Positions 14,324 to 20,905 of a DNA stretch of 21,974 bases are shown here, piece by piece. Below the pieces are notes generated by a model. That model had not been told where the DNA came from. It was given only the letters and a program-made list of their open reading frames with translations, and searched no databases. The translations under genes were made by a program, and so were the position numbers. How positions within the stretch are numbered: the stretch's first letter is position 1; every line of letters begins with the position of its first letter. The stretch spans positions 1-21,974 of the forward strand of contig JAEWCY010000053.1 in assembly GCA_023390395.1 (NCBI GenBank), in the 5' to 3' direction. Source of the stretch: Pseudomonadota bacterium. Lineage in GTDB: Bacteria > Desulfobacterota > Desulfovibrionia > Desulfovibrionales > Desulfovibrionaceae.

Positions 14324-14340
14324 GTTTATCCTTATAAACA
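14323..14340. promoter_or_regulatory. Operator-like palindrome on the repressor start codon
   Basis: A perfect TGTTTAT-CCTT-ATAAACA palindrome covers the A of the repressor ATG, its AAGG ribosome-binding sequence and the -10 box of a candidate promoter. It is almost identical to the site at 13618-13635. Expected role: autorepression of the CI-type gene. Confidence 0.72.
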
Positions 14341-14359
14341 ACCCCAACGGATGGCGCAA
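14331..14359 (-). promoter_or_regulatory. Candidate sigma-70 promoter of the repressor gene
   Basis: On the minus strand TTGCGC (14354-14359) and TATAAG (14331-14336) are separated by exactly 17 bases. The -10 lies within the palindrome, so the repressor would block it. Transcription from this site would start at or within a few bases of the ATG at 14323, giving a leaderless or nearly leaderless mRNA. Confidence 0.5.
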
Positions 14360-14396
14360 CCCCTTTCTCGGGCAACGGGCATTTTTTCCGCCGCGC

Positions 14397-14424
14397 TAAA
14401 GAACGCCTTCAAGGCGGCCGATAA
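14397..14424 (+). promoter_or_regulatory. Sigma-28 (FliA)-type flagellar promoter
   Basis: TAAA (14397-14400) and a perfect GCCGATAA (14417-14424) are separated by 16 bases, against the enterobacterial consensus TAAA-N15-GCCGATAA. It lies 61 bp upstream of the ATG of the FlgM-like gene. The full -10 match in front of a flagellar-type gene makes it credible; the spacing is one base longer than standard. Confidence 0.6.
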
Positions 14425-14485
14425 GCCCACCGACAAACCAAGTCGTCCCAGGCGAGGCCCGGGCGACGCAGACAAGGATGTCGCC

Positions 14486-14668
14486 ATGACCGTACCAGAA
14501 AAGTCCCTGCGCCCGCCCGGCCAGCAGGCCCCCTGGCAGGAGTCCCCGGAGGAGCGCGCCCGGCGCATCGACGACCTCAAGCGCCGCGTGGCCTCCGGGA
14601 CCTACCTCATCCAGCGCTACGAAATCATCGAGGGCATTCTCGACGCCCTTTCCGCCGACGCGCCGTAG
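14486..14668 (+). CDS. Small FlgM-like protein (putative anti-sigma-28 factor)
   Basis: 60 residues. The segment 25-55 (ARRIDDLKRRVASGTYLIQR, then EIIEGILDAL) matches the C-terminal pattern of FlgM, R...I..LK..V..GTY.......IA..IL, which binds sigma-28. The usual N-terminal disordered half is shortened to about 20 residues, mostly Pro/Gln. The ATG at 14486 has AAGGA seven bases upstream. A sigma-28-like promoter lies upstream, as expected for flgM in other bacteria. The gene is divergent from the CI-type repressor and ends 9 bp before the stop of the convergent pseudouridine synthase gene. FlgM identity is likely but rests on about 30 residues. Confidence 0.6.
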   Translation: MTVPEKSLRPPGQQAPWQESPEERARRIDDLKRRVASGTYLIQRYEIIEGILDALSADAP

Positions 14669-14677
14669 TCGGTCGTT

Positions 14678-15559
14678 TCACGACTCTTGCGCGCCTTTCG
14701 TTTTCGCGCCCTGCACGACGGCCAAGGCATCCGCCGCGGTCCAGGGCGGCGCGTCGTCCGCTTCGAAATCCGGACATACCAGTTTCTGGCAATGCAGATA
14801 GAGGCCGCCGGCCTCGCCGTGGCCGTAGAGCGGGTCGCCCACCAGCGGATGGCCGGCGGCGGCCAGGTGGGCGCGTATCTGATGGCGCGCCCCCTTGGCG
14901 ATGCGGCAGGCGACGAGGCTTAGCTCCTCCACGTCCTCCAGGGGAGTGACGGACGTACGGCGCAGCAGGTCGGGATCGGGCCGGGACAGGACCCGGGTCT
15001 TGACCCGGTCGGTCGCGTCCAGCCGGAAATCCGCCACGAAGGGCGCGTCGACGCGCCCGTGGACCACGCACAGGTAGGTCTTCTCCACCCGGCCCGCGTC
15101 CTCGCCCCGCCGGTAGCGCGCCGCCGCCCCGGGGGCCAGGGCCACGGGCACGATGCCGCTGGTGAGCCTGTCCAGGCGCGAAAGGAGCACCGCCCCGGCA
15201 TCGGGAAAAAGGCGCGGCAGCAGGGCCTCCAGGCTCTCGCCGCCGCCGTGGGCGATGGCGGCGCTGTGCAGCCCCGCCGGCTTGGACACGGCGGCGTAGG
15301 CCTCGCCGCGAAAAAGGATCGGCACGTCTTCGGGAGAAAAAAAGTTTGTCGCCGCAGGCGCGGCCAGGGCGGCAAGTTTTTCCCCGGCCCGCACACGGTA
15401 GGCCGCCTCGCGCGGCCGGCCGTCCACGAGCACCCGGCCCGCCTCGATGAGCCGCCGCCGGCCCCGCAGCCCGACCGTCGGCCACAGAAGCGCCGCGGCC
15501 CTGTCCAGGCGCTCGCCGGCCAGGGCCGCGTCCACCAGGACATCTTTTCCGTCGTTCAT
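14678..15559 (-). CDS. RluA-family pseudouridine synthase with S4 domain
   Basis: 293 residues. An N-terminal S4 RNA-binding domain (~16-62, LDRAAALLWPTVGLRGRRRL) is followed by the catalytic domain (~78-260). The catalytic aspartate is D130 in LLSRLDRLTSG, the RLD signature of RluA/RluC/RluD enzymes, and the conserved ARHQIRAHLAAAGHPLVGDP is at 224-243. It converts specific uridines in rRNA or tRNA to pseudouridine; the target cannot be told. The ATG at 15559 has no good site of its own but overlaps (ATGA) the stop of an 18-codon leader ORF that has a strong site, so translation is probably coupled. It follows the TPR-protein gene on the same strand, separated by a terminator-like repeat. 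Confidence 0.92.
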   Translation of the reverse strand: MNDGKDVLVDAALAGERLDRAAALLWPTVGLRGRRRLIEAGRVLVDGRPREAAYRVRAGEKLAALAAPAATNFFSPEDVPILFRGEAYAAVSKPAGLHSAAIAHGGGESLEALLPRLFPDAGAVLLSRLDRLTSGIVPVALAPGAAARYRRGEDAGRVEKTYLCVVHGRVDAPFVADFRLDATDRVKTRVLSRPDPDLLRRTSVTPLEDVEELSLVACRIAKGARHQIRAHLAAAGHPLVGDPLYGHGEAGGLYLHCQKLVCPDFEADDAPPWTAADALAVVQGAKTKGAQES

Positions 15560-15612
15560 GGCCCAAGCATAGCCAAGCGCCCCCGGAAAGCAACGCCAGA
15601 GGAGACGGGCAT
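15556..15612 (-). CDS. 18-codon leader ORF overlapping the pseudouridine synthase start
   Basis: Encodes MPVSSGVAFRGRLAMLGP. Its ATG at 15612 has a full GAGGAGG site four bases upstream, whereas the downstream synthase gene lacks one. Its TGA overlaps the synthase ATG as ATGA, the classic layout for translational coupling. Nothing suggests a functional peptide. The alternative is that the synthase uses an in-frame non-ATG codon further upstream. Confidence 0.5.
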   Translation of the reverse strand: MPVSSGVAFRGRLAMLGP

Positions 15613-15653
15613 ACCGCCTCCTCGAATTACCCAACCCGAAATCAACGGAAGGT

Positions 15654-15688
15654 CCAGGAGGGACGCGTCCCTCCTGGCCGCCGGAGGC
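15654..15688 (-). repeat. 3'-end hairpin repeat, copy A
   Basis: Read on the minus strand: GCCTCCGGCGGCCA (15688-15675), then a 24-bp perfect palindrome (15677-15654, CCAGGAGGGAC-GC-GTCCCTCCTGG) ending in TGGACC. It starts 28 bp after the stop codon of the TPR gene, in sense orientation. Copies B and C share the leading 14-mer and the TGGAC end. It probably acts as a terminator or mRNA 3'-end element. Confidence 0.7.
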
Positions 15689-15716
15689 TTCTTCCCCCCT
15701 TTCCCCCGAATCCCGG

Positions 15717-18700
15717 CTAGTTGCCGCGTTCGGCCGTGCGCAGGCGCTTGGCCGTCAGCTCGTAGTTGTCCTTGAAGAGGTTGTCCCGGGGATTGCAGCG
15801 AAGGGCCTGCTCGAAAAGGGGCAGCGACTCGGCGGTGCGGCCGAGCTTGTGGAGCGACAGCCCCATGTTGTTGTAGGCGGCGCAGAAATCCGGGCAGCCG
15901 GCCACCACGACCTTGTAGCCCTCGATGGCCCCGGCCAGGTCGCCGCCGCCGCGCCGGGCCTCGGCCGCGTCGAAGGCGGCGGCGCAGGTCGCCCTGGCGT
16001 CGCCGGCGGGCCGGGCCGCCTGGGCCAGACGGCTCTTGGTCAGGGCGGCGTTGTCGCGGTAGAGCTTTTCCCCGGGGGCGCATTTGACCGCCTCGTCGAA
16101 CCAGGGCAGGGACTCGGCGGCGTAGCCCAGGGAAAAAAGCGACGCGCCCACGTTGTTGTAGGCCTGGCAGGTGTCCGGGCAGAGGTTGAGCAGGGACTGG
16201 TAGTCGCGGATGGCCCCGGCGTGGTCGCCGCCGGCGCGCCGAGCGGTCGCCTGGCGGCCGATGGCCTCGCAGCGGGCCTTGCGGTCGACGTCGGCGGCCT
16301 TGCCCGTTTGGCCTTCCCGGACGGCCTGCTCGCGGCGGGCGGCCTCGCGCGTGGCCAGCCCCGCCTCGATGCGTCGCTCGGCGTCCCGGGCCTTGGCGGC
16401 CAGGCTCCCCGGCAGGGGGCCCTTCTCACGCAGGGCGCGCATGGCCGCGTCCGCGCCGGCCACATCCTTTTTGCGCAACAGCGCCTCCACCGCCTCCAGG
16501 CCCGAGGCGGCCTCGGCCTCGGCCCCCTGGCGGGCGGCGAGAATCTTCTCGCGCCAGCCGGCCACGGCCCCGTGCCCGGGGCGCACGGCCTCGGCCTCGG
16601 CCACGGCGTCGAGCGCCAGGTCGAAGCGGCGGGCCGAAAGATAGTCCCTGGCCCGGTCCAGGGCCTCGTTTACGGCGTCGCGGGCGCGCGTCAGCTTGTC
16701 GCGGCGGGCGGCGAGGCCGGCGTCCCCCGGCAGCAGGGCCAGCATGTCATTGACCGACAGGATCGCGCCGTCCAGGTCGCCGACGGCGGCGCGCTTGTCG
16801 GCCTCGGCGGCCAGGGCGGCCAGCCGCTTGTCGCGGTCGAGGCGGTGGGCCAAGGCCCCTTGCAGGGCGGCCAACCGGGCATGGCGGGGATTGACCCTGG
16901 CCGCCTCGGCCAGGGCGGCGCGGGCCTCGTCGGGCTTGCCGGCGGCGATGGCCGCCTCGGCCTTTTCCTCGGCCCGCAGCAGGCGTTCCCGGGCCTGGGC
17001 GATCTCGCCCCGGGCCCGGGACGCGCCGGGATGTTCGGGGTCCAGGGCCGCGGCCTCGGTCAGGGTGGCCAGCGACGCGTCGGCCTCGCCGGCGTTCCAC
17101 TGGTCCCGGGCCCGGGCCAGGCGCTCGTCCATGCGCCAGGCCTTGTCCTTGCGCGCGGCGATGGCCGCCTCGAGCTCGCGCGTGGCCCGAAAGCGCGGAT
17201 TGACGGCCCGGGCCTCGTCCAGGGCCAGGGCGGCGCTGTCGAACCGCTTGGCCGCAAGGTAGGCGGCGGACTGCTTGAGCGCGGCCAAGAGCCGCTCCCG
17301 GTCGGCCACGAGCCGCTCGCGGGCGGCCTTGGCCGCGGCGTGGCCCGGGTCCAGGGCCAACGCCTCGCCGGCCCTGGCGATGGCCTCGTCCACCTCGCCG
17401 GCGTCCCAGCGCTCCCGGGAAAGGGCCAGGAGCTTGGCCACCCGGTCCAACACGTCGCGGCGCGCCCCGGCCTCCCGGCGCAGGCCCTCGATGGCCCCGG
17501 CCCGGGGATTGACCTTGGCCGCCTCGCCGAGCATGGCCGCCGCTTCGGAAAAATCGTCCACGGCCAGGGCCGCCCCGGCCTTGGCCAGGCAGGAGTCGAG
17601 CCGGGCCTTGTCCCGGCCGATGCGCTCCAGGGCGGCAAGCGCCGGGATGTCCTTGGGATTGCCCCGGGCCGCCTTGCCGGCCAGCTCCAGGGCGCGGTCG
17701 GGCTCTCCGGCCGCCCAGGCCTCCTCGGCGGCGCGCACCAGCCGGTCGATCTCCCGGGCCTTGGCCACGGCCGTGTCCAGGGCCTCGCGGGAGACGGTCA
17801 CGGCGAAGCCGCCCTGCCCCCGGCCCAGGAGCAACCCCCGGGAATCGCGCACCTCCAGGGTAGCCTGGCATTCGCCCACGGCGTCCCGCGAGACCGCGAT
17901 CTCCCGGCCGTCCTCGCCGCCGCGCACCCTGGCCCCGGGGCACAGGCTCCAGCCGTAGGAAAGGGGCGCATGGCCGGGAGGGGGCGAAACCGCCGCCCGC
18001 AGCCGCACGTTCTGCCCCACGGCCACGCCGTCGGCGGCCACCGGTCCCTCGCCGTCGCGCCAGACCGTGGCCGGGGCTTCGAGGAGCCCTTTGTTCTCCA
18101 CGGTAACCGCATAGGGCCTGGCCGCGACGGACAGGGAGGCCGCGCCGAGGTGCGTCTCCTTGCCGCTGCCGGCGGCGGTGGCCGTCACGCGCACGGGCAC
18201 GGTCCCGGCCGCCGTGGGGTAAAAAGTCAGGGAACGCTCGTCCACGCGCACGAGCCGGGCCGTGTCCGGCAGCGGGTCCCAGCGGAACTCCACGCCGTCG
18301 TGGACCGGAAAGTCGCGGATCGAGACCGTGGCCTCCTCGCCGACCAGCGGCGCGGCCGGGCTCACGGCCAGGGCGAAGGCCGGCCGGCCCACCTCCAGGT
18401 CCACGGGCTCGGACACGGCGGCCAATCCCCGCGACGGGCCGGCGCGCGGCACGACCTCGACCCAGACGCGCTGGCGGCCGGGACGCAGGAAGACCACCGT
18501 GTTGGTGAAGGGCCCCTCCTCTTCCAGGAACCGGGCCCCGGCGTCGCCCTTCCAACGGCAGACGTAGCCGCCCTGGGGCAGCTCGCGCTCGCCGTCGAAA
18601 ATCTTGGCCTCGAAGGAGGCCGCGCCGCCGACGCGCACCGTGCCCTCGGCCGGGGCGCTCTTTTTGAGTTCCACCCGCAGGCCCGGCGCGCCGCCGGACT

Positions 18701-18884
18701 CGTGGCCGTCGCCGGCCGTCGGCGAACCGGCCGGCTGCTCCGGAGCGCGCACGGCGGCCAGAGCCGGGCCGGCCGCCCGGGCCGACCCGGCAAGGACGGC
18801 CGGGCATACGCCCGCGGCCGCCAGGAAGACGACGGCCAGGGCTCGCCAGGAGCCGGTGAAAGAGAAAAGGAAATGGATTTTCAC
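15717..18884 (-). CDS. Large exported TPR-repeat protein with Ig-like N-terminal half
   Basis: 1055 residues from GTG 18884 (GGGAAG about eight bases upstream). A signal peptide (~1-38, ending SARA) sends it to the periplasm or surface. Residues ~66-365 look like three or four beta-rich Ig/PKD-like domains. Residues ~368-850 are a run of degenerate TPR-like helical repeats of ~45-50 residues, each with AGE/AAKRFD-type turns and NPR/DPGH ends. The C-terminus (~870-1050) is a 95-residue module repeated twice (CPDTCQAYNNVG and CPDFCAAYNNMG), each holding four cysteines at identical spacing. TPRs suggest a scaffold; no enzyme motif is seen. It has a sigma-54-like promoter and copy A of the hairpin repeat behind it. 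Confidence 0.85.
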   Translation of the reverse strand: MKIHFLFSFTGSWRALAVVFLAAAGVCPAVLAGSARAAGPALAAVRAPEQPAGSPTAGDGHESGGAPGLRVELKKSAPAEGTVRVGGAASFEAKIFDGERELPQGGYVCRWKGDAGARFLEEEGPFTNTVVFLRPGRQRVWVEVVPRAGPSRGLAAVSEPVDLEVGRPAFALAVSPAAPLVGEEATVSIRDFPVHDGVEFRWDPLPDTARLVRVDERSLTFYPTAAGTVPVRVTATAAGSGKETHLGAASLSVAARPYAVTVENKGLLEAPATVWRDGEGPVAADGVAVGQNVRLRAAVSPPPGHAPLSYGWSLCPGARVRGGEDGREIAVSRDAVGECQATLEVRDSRGLLLGRGQGGFAVTVSREALDTAVAKAREIDRLVRAAEEAWAAGEPDRALELAGKAARGNPKDIPALAALERIGRDKARLDSCLAKAGAALAVDDFSEAAAMLGEAAKVNPRAGAIEGLRREAGARRDVLDRVAKLLALSRERWDAGEVDEAIARAGEALALDPGHAAAKAARERLVADRERLLAALKQSAAYLAAKRFDSAALALDEARAVNPRFRATRELEAAIAARKDKAWRMDERLARARDQWNAGEADASLATLTEAAALDPEHPGASRARGEIAQARERLLRAEEKAEAAIAAGKPDEARAALAEAARVNPRHARLAALQGALAHRLDRDKRLAALAAEADKRAAVGDLDGAILSVNDMLALLPGDAGLAARRDKLTRARDAVNEALDRARDYLSARRFDLALDAVAEAEAVRPGHGAVAGWREKILAARQGAEAEAASGLEAVEALLRKKDVAGADAAMRALREKGPLPGSLAAKARDAERRIEAGLATREAARREQAVREGQTGKAADVDRKARCEAIGRQATARRAGGDHAGAIRDYQSLLNLCPDTCQAYNNVGASLFSLGYAAESLPWFDEAVKCAPGEKLYRDNAALTKSRLAQAARPAGDARATCAAAFDAAEARRGGGDLAGAIEGYKVVVAGCPDFCAAYNNMGLSLHKLGRTAESLPLFEQALRCNPRDNLFKDNYELTAKRLRTAERGN

Positions 18885-18914
18885 GATGTCGCTTCCCTGC
18901 GTTTGCCGGGATGA

Positions 18915-18930
18915 AGCAGCAATCGTGCCA
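18915..18930 (-). promoter_or_regulatory. Sigma-54-type promoter of the TPR-protein gene
   Basis: Minus strand TGGCACGATTGCTGCT: GG and GC are 10 bases apart as required, the -24 element TGGCACG is a full match, and the -12 element is CTGCT against TTGCA. Transcription would start near 18903, leaving about 20 nt with a ribosome binding site before the GTG at 18884. The geometry fits well. The activator binding site is not identified. Confidence 0.55.
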
Positions 18931-18999
18931 GGAAAAAACCGCCGCCCCCTCTAAGGGAAGCACGCAGGCGTCCGAAAAGAACCGGGCAAGGAGACCGTC

Positions 19000-19296
19000 A
19001 TGAAAAACGTCATCGCCCGCCTGCAGGACACCCCGGCGCACGTGCTCGACATCCGCCAGCCCGAACATGCCGCCAGGCTGAGCGAGGCCTTCGCCCGGGA
19101 GCGCATGACCGTCCAGGCCGCCCTGGCCGAACTTGCCGCCATGCGCTTCGCCGACGCCGCCGCCCGCGAGGCCACCTCGCTCGCCACCATGTCCCCCCTG
19201 CCCGGCCACGGCCTCATGAACAGAGCCCCCCGCGAAGTGCTGCGCCTTCGCGCCGCGCTGTTTCTGGTGTCGTGCCACGAGCATCGGATGAATTAG
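19000..19296 (+). CDS. Small hypothetical protein
   Basis: 98 residues, not recognised. It is mainly helical and Ala-rich (LSEAFARERMTVQAALAEL, ADAAAREATSLATM), with no signal peptide or membrane segment and a single cysteine near the C-terminus (SCHEHRMN). AAGGAGA lies six bases before the ATG at 19000, and codon use matches its neighbours, so it is probably real. It diverges from the TPR gene (115 bp apart) and is followed 19 bp after its stop by copy B of the hairpin repeat. No function is proposed. Confidence 0.7.
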   Translation: MKNVIARLQDTPAHVLDIRQPEHAARLSEAFARERMTVQAALAELAAMRFADAAAREATSLATMSPLPGHGLMNRAPREVLRLRAALFLVSCHEHRMN

Positions 19297-19315
19297 AGGG
19301 GCAGAAAGAAGGGAT

Positions 19316-19366
19316 GCCTCCGGCGGCCAGGGAGAAACTTTTTGGAAAAAGTTTCTCCCTGGACCC
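19316..19366 (+). repeat. 3'-end hairpin repeat, copy B (terminator)
   Basis: GCCTCCGGCGGCCA (19316-19329) runs into a perfect 17-bp stem (19327-19343 with 19346-19362, loop GG) ending TGGACCC, followed by TTTT (19367-19370). It starts 19 bp after the stop of the 98-residue gene in the same orientation. The stem plus T-run makes it a convincing Rho-independent terminator, and it shares its ends with copies A and C. Confidence 0.78.
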
Positions 19367-19456
19367 TTTTCAAAAACTTTCAAAGGGGAGGCTGGGGGGA
19401 TGTTCACAGGAAGCGCCGGAAAGACGGTCCGTTAGCCAGTTCCGCGCCGTGCATGG

Positions 19457-19488
19457 AAAAGCCGCGCCCGAAAGGGACGCGGCTTTTT
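19457..19488. terminator. Bidirectional Rho-independent terminator with GAAA tetraloop
   Basis: AAAA, GCCGCG (19461-19466), CCC, GAAA, GGG, bulged A, CGCGGC (19478-19483), TTTTT. Stem, stable tetraloop and T-runs on both strands are all present. It is 91 bp beyond copy B, whose own T-run already ends the upstream gene. It may therefore terminate a separate small transcript in this 311-bp gap or act on the other strand. Confidence 0.75.
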
Positions 19489-19501
19489 GACGTCGAAAGA
19501 C

Positions 19502-19540
19502 GGGGCGGCGATGACCAGACTCCTCTGGCCGCCATGCCCC
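19502..19540. other. Two-tier stem-loop in the intergenic stretch
   Basis: GGGGC-GGC (19502-19509) pairs with GCC-AT-GCCCC (19531-19540) and encloses a second stem, CCAGA-CTCC-TCTGG (19515-19528). It lies between the terminator at 19457-19488 and copy C. The whole gap 19297-19607 has no credible gene and consists of four such structures, so a small structured RNA is possible. Confidence 0.4.
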
Positions 19541-19551
19541 CTTGAGGGAGT

Positions 19552-19584
19552 CCAGAGGGCGCCAGCCCTTTGGCCGCCGGAGGC
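19552..19584 (-). repeat. 3'-end hairpin repeat, copy C
   Basis: On the minus strand GCCTCCGGCGGCCA (19584-19571), then CCAAAGGGC (19573-19565), loop TGGC, GCCCTCTGG (19560-19552) with one G-T pair, ending TGGACTCC. It starts 23 bp after the stop codon of the DRTGG gene, in sense orientation. No T-tract follows directly. Confidence 0.7.
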
Positions 19585-19607
19585 GTCTCCCCTACTCAAC
19601 CAACCGA

Positions 19608-20675
19608 CTATCGCCCGAGGCCGAGCTGTTCCATGAGCACGCCGAAGTCGAGGTTGGCGTTGATGAGCTGCGCGCCCTGGCGAATTTTGATCTCGTCGCG
19701 CAGCTTGTGGCGCATTAAAAGCGTCTCCATTTTCTTGGCCACGGTATAAGTGTCCTCGCGCACCACGATGATGGGGATCTCCAGCACCTCGGAGCGGGTG
19801 AGGATGATGTCGTTGGGATAGAGGTTACCCGTGAGCACCAGACACGGGCTGTCGCCCTCGAGCGCCACGAGATGCACGTCGGAGCGGTCGCCGCCGACGA
19901 TGATGGCGGAATTTTTCTGCCGCCTAAAGTGCGTCATGAAGTTTTCCACCTGCATGGTGCCGATGAGGAAACTCTCCACGATGCGGTCGGCCTTGTGGTG
20001 GGCGGAAATCACCTTGCCACCCAGGCGGTCGGCCAGGTCGGACACCTTGATGGCGGCCATGAGCGGGTCCTTGGGGATAATGCCAAGCACCCGGATGCCC
20101 CGGTCGCGCAGGAAGGGGGCGATGAGCGTGTGCGTCTCGTCCAGGAAGTTCTGCGCCACGTCGTTCAAGATGACCCCGGCCAGGTGGTCGCCGAGCTGCT
20201 CGCGCAACACGAGCAGATAGTCGTAGTTGAGCTCCTTGGAATAGCGGTCGATGACCACGGCCTTGAGCCCGAGCTCACGCACCACGCGCACGCCGTCGGC
20301 GTTGCAGTATTTGCCGGTGTGCATGCCGCCCGAACCGCCGATCAGGGTGACGTCCTTGCCGGCCGCCACTTTCTCGTAGGCGTCGCGGATCATGCCCATC
20401 ACGTCGCCGGTCTGGTTGCGGAAGGCCTTGACCTGGAAATCATGGGAAGCGATGATCGGGGTCAGGGTTTCCGGCGCTTCGTCCGTGCGCAGGATGCGCT
20501 GGACATGGTAGGCGTCGTCGTCCCACAGCCGGCCGTCGATCTCCCGGGGCATGGCCCCCACGGGCTTCAAGTAGCCTACGCGGTAGCCTTCCTTCTGGAA
20601 ACGCAGCCCAAGGCCCATGACGACCATGTTTTTACCGGAATATCCGGCGGTTGCGCCAATATATAATCCAGCCAT
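19608..20675 (-). CDS. BioD-like P-loop / DRTGG-domain protein
   Basis: 355 residues, cytosolic. An N-terminal BioD/CobQ-like P-loop domain (~1-205) has a variant Walker A, GATAGYSGKN (7-16), with N where T/S is usual. A DRTGG domain follows (~208-320), with GGDRSD at 261-266. This architecture corresponds to the N-terminal regulatory half of long phosphotransacetylases without the catalytic part, and stand-alone versions occur near acetate/lactate genes in Desulfovibrio. Its biochemical activity is not established; a regulatory or ligand-sensing role is inferred. AGGAGG lies nine bases before the ATG at 20675. It diverges from the rnc gene and is followed by hairpin copy C. Confidence 0.85.
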   Translation of the reverse strand: MAGLYIGATAGYSGKNMVVMGLGLRFQKEGYRVGYLKPVGAMPREIDGRLWDDDAYHVQRILRTDEAPETLTPIIASHDFQVKAFRNQTGDVMGMIRDAYEKVAAGKDVTLIGGSGGMHTGKYCNADGVRVVRELGLKAVVIDRYSKELNYDYLLVLREQLGDHLAGVILNDVAQNFLDETHTLIAPFLRDRGIRVLGIIPKDPLMAAIKVSDLADRLGGKVISAHHKADRIVESFLIGTMQVENFMTHFRRQKNSAIIVGGDRSDVHLVALEGDSPCLVLTGNLYPNDIILTRSEVLEIPIIVVREDTYTVAKKMETLLMRHKLRDEIKIRQGAQLINANLDFGVLMEQLGLGR

Positions 20676-20905
20676 GGTGCCTTCCTCCTGTGGCTGCTCG
20701 GGAAACGCCCTGCGCCGCCTTCGGCTGCCTCGGCATAAAATGCCCGCACCGGCCGGGATAATCAAGCCAATTGCCGGCGCACAGGGGAAAAACCCGCCGC
20801 CAGGCCGCGGCGCCCTTGCCAACGCGCCGCGAAAGGACGAAAACCGGCCGCGCCGTCCGGCACCCGATTCGTCACCCCGACGGCAAAGCGTTTGGAGCAC
20901 GCCCC
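20676..20905. promoter_or_regulatory. 230-bp divergent intergenic region (DRTGG gene / rnc)
   Basis: It must contain the promoters of both flanking genes, but no good -35/-10 pair could be assigned on either strand. The only clear elements are the small palindrome GGCATAAAATGCC (20732-20744) and an AT-richer patch around it, including GATAAT at 20757-20762, which could be a -10 for the rnc side. No gene is seen. Confidence 0.4.

Noticed and set aside
15849..18914. 1021-codon open frame antisense to the TPR-protein gene.
   Set aside because: Gly/Val/Ala/Gln-rich mirror frame of a strongly coding GC-rich gene; no ribosome binding site, domain or signal peptide.
19272..19490. ORF of 72 codons covering hairpin copy B and the following terminator.
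   Set aside because: It reads through two strong terminator hairpins, starts inside the 98-aa gene and has no ribosome binding site.
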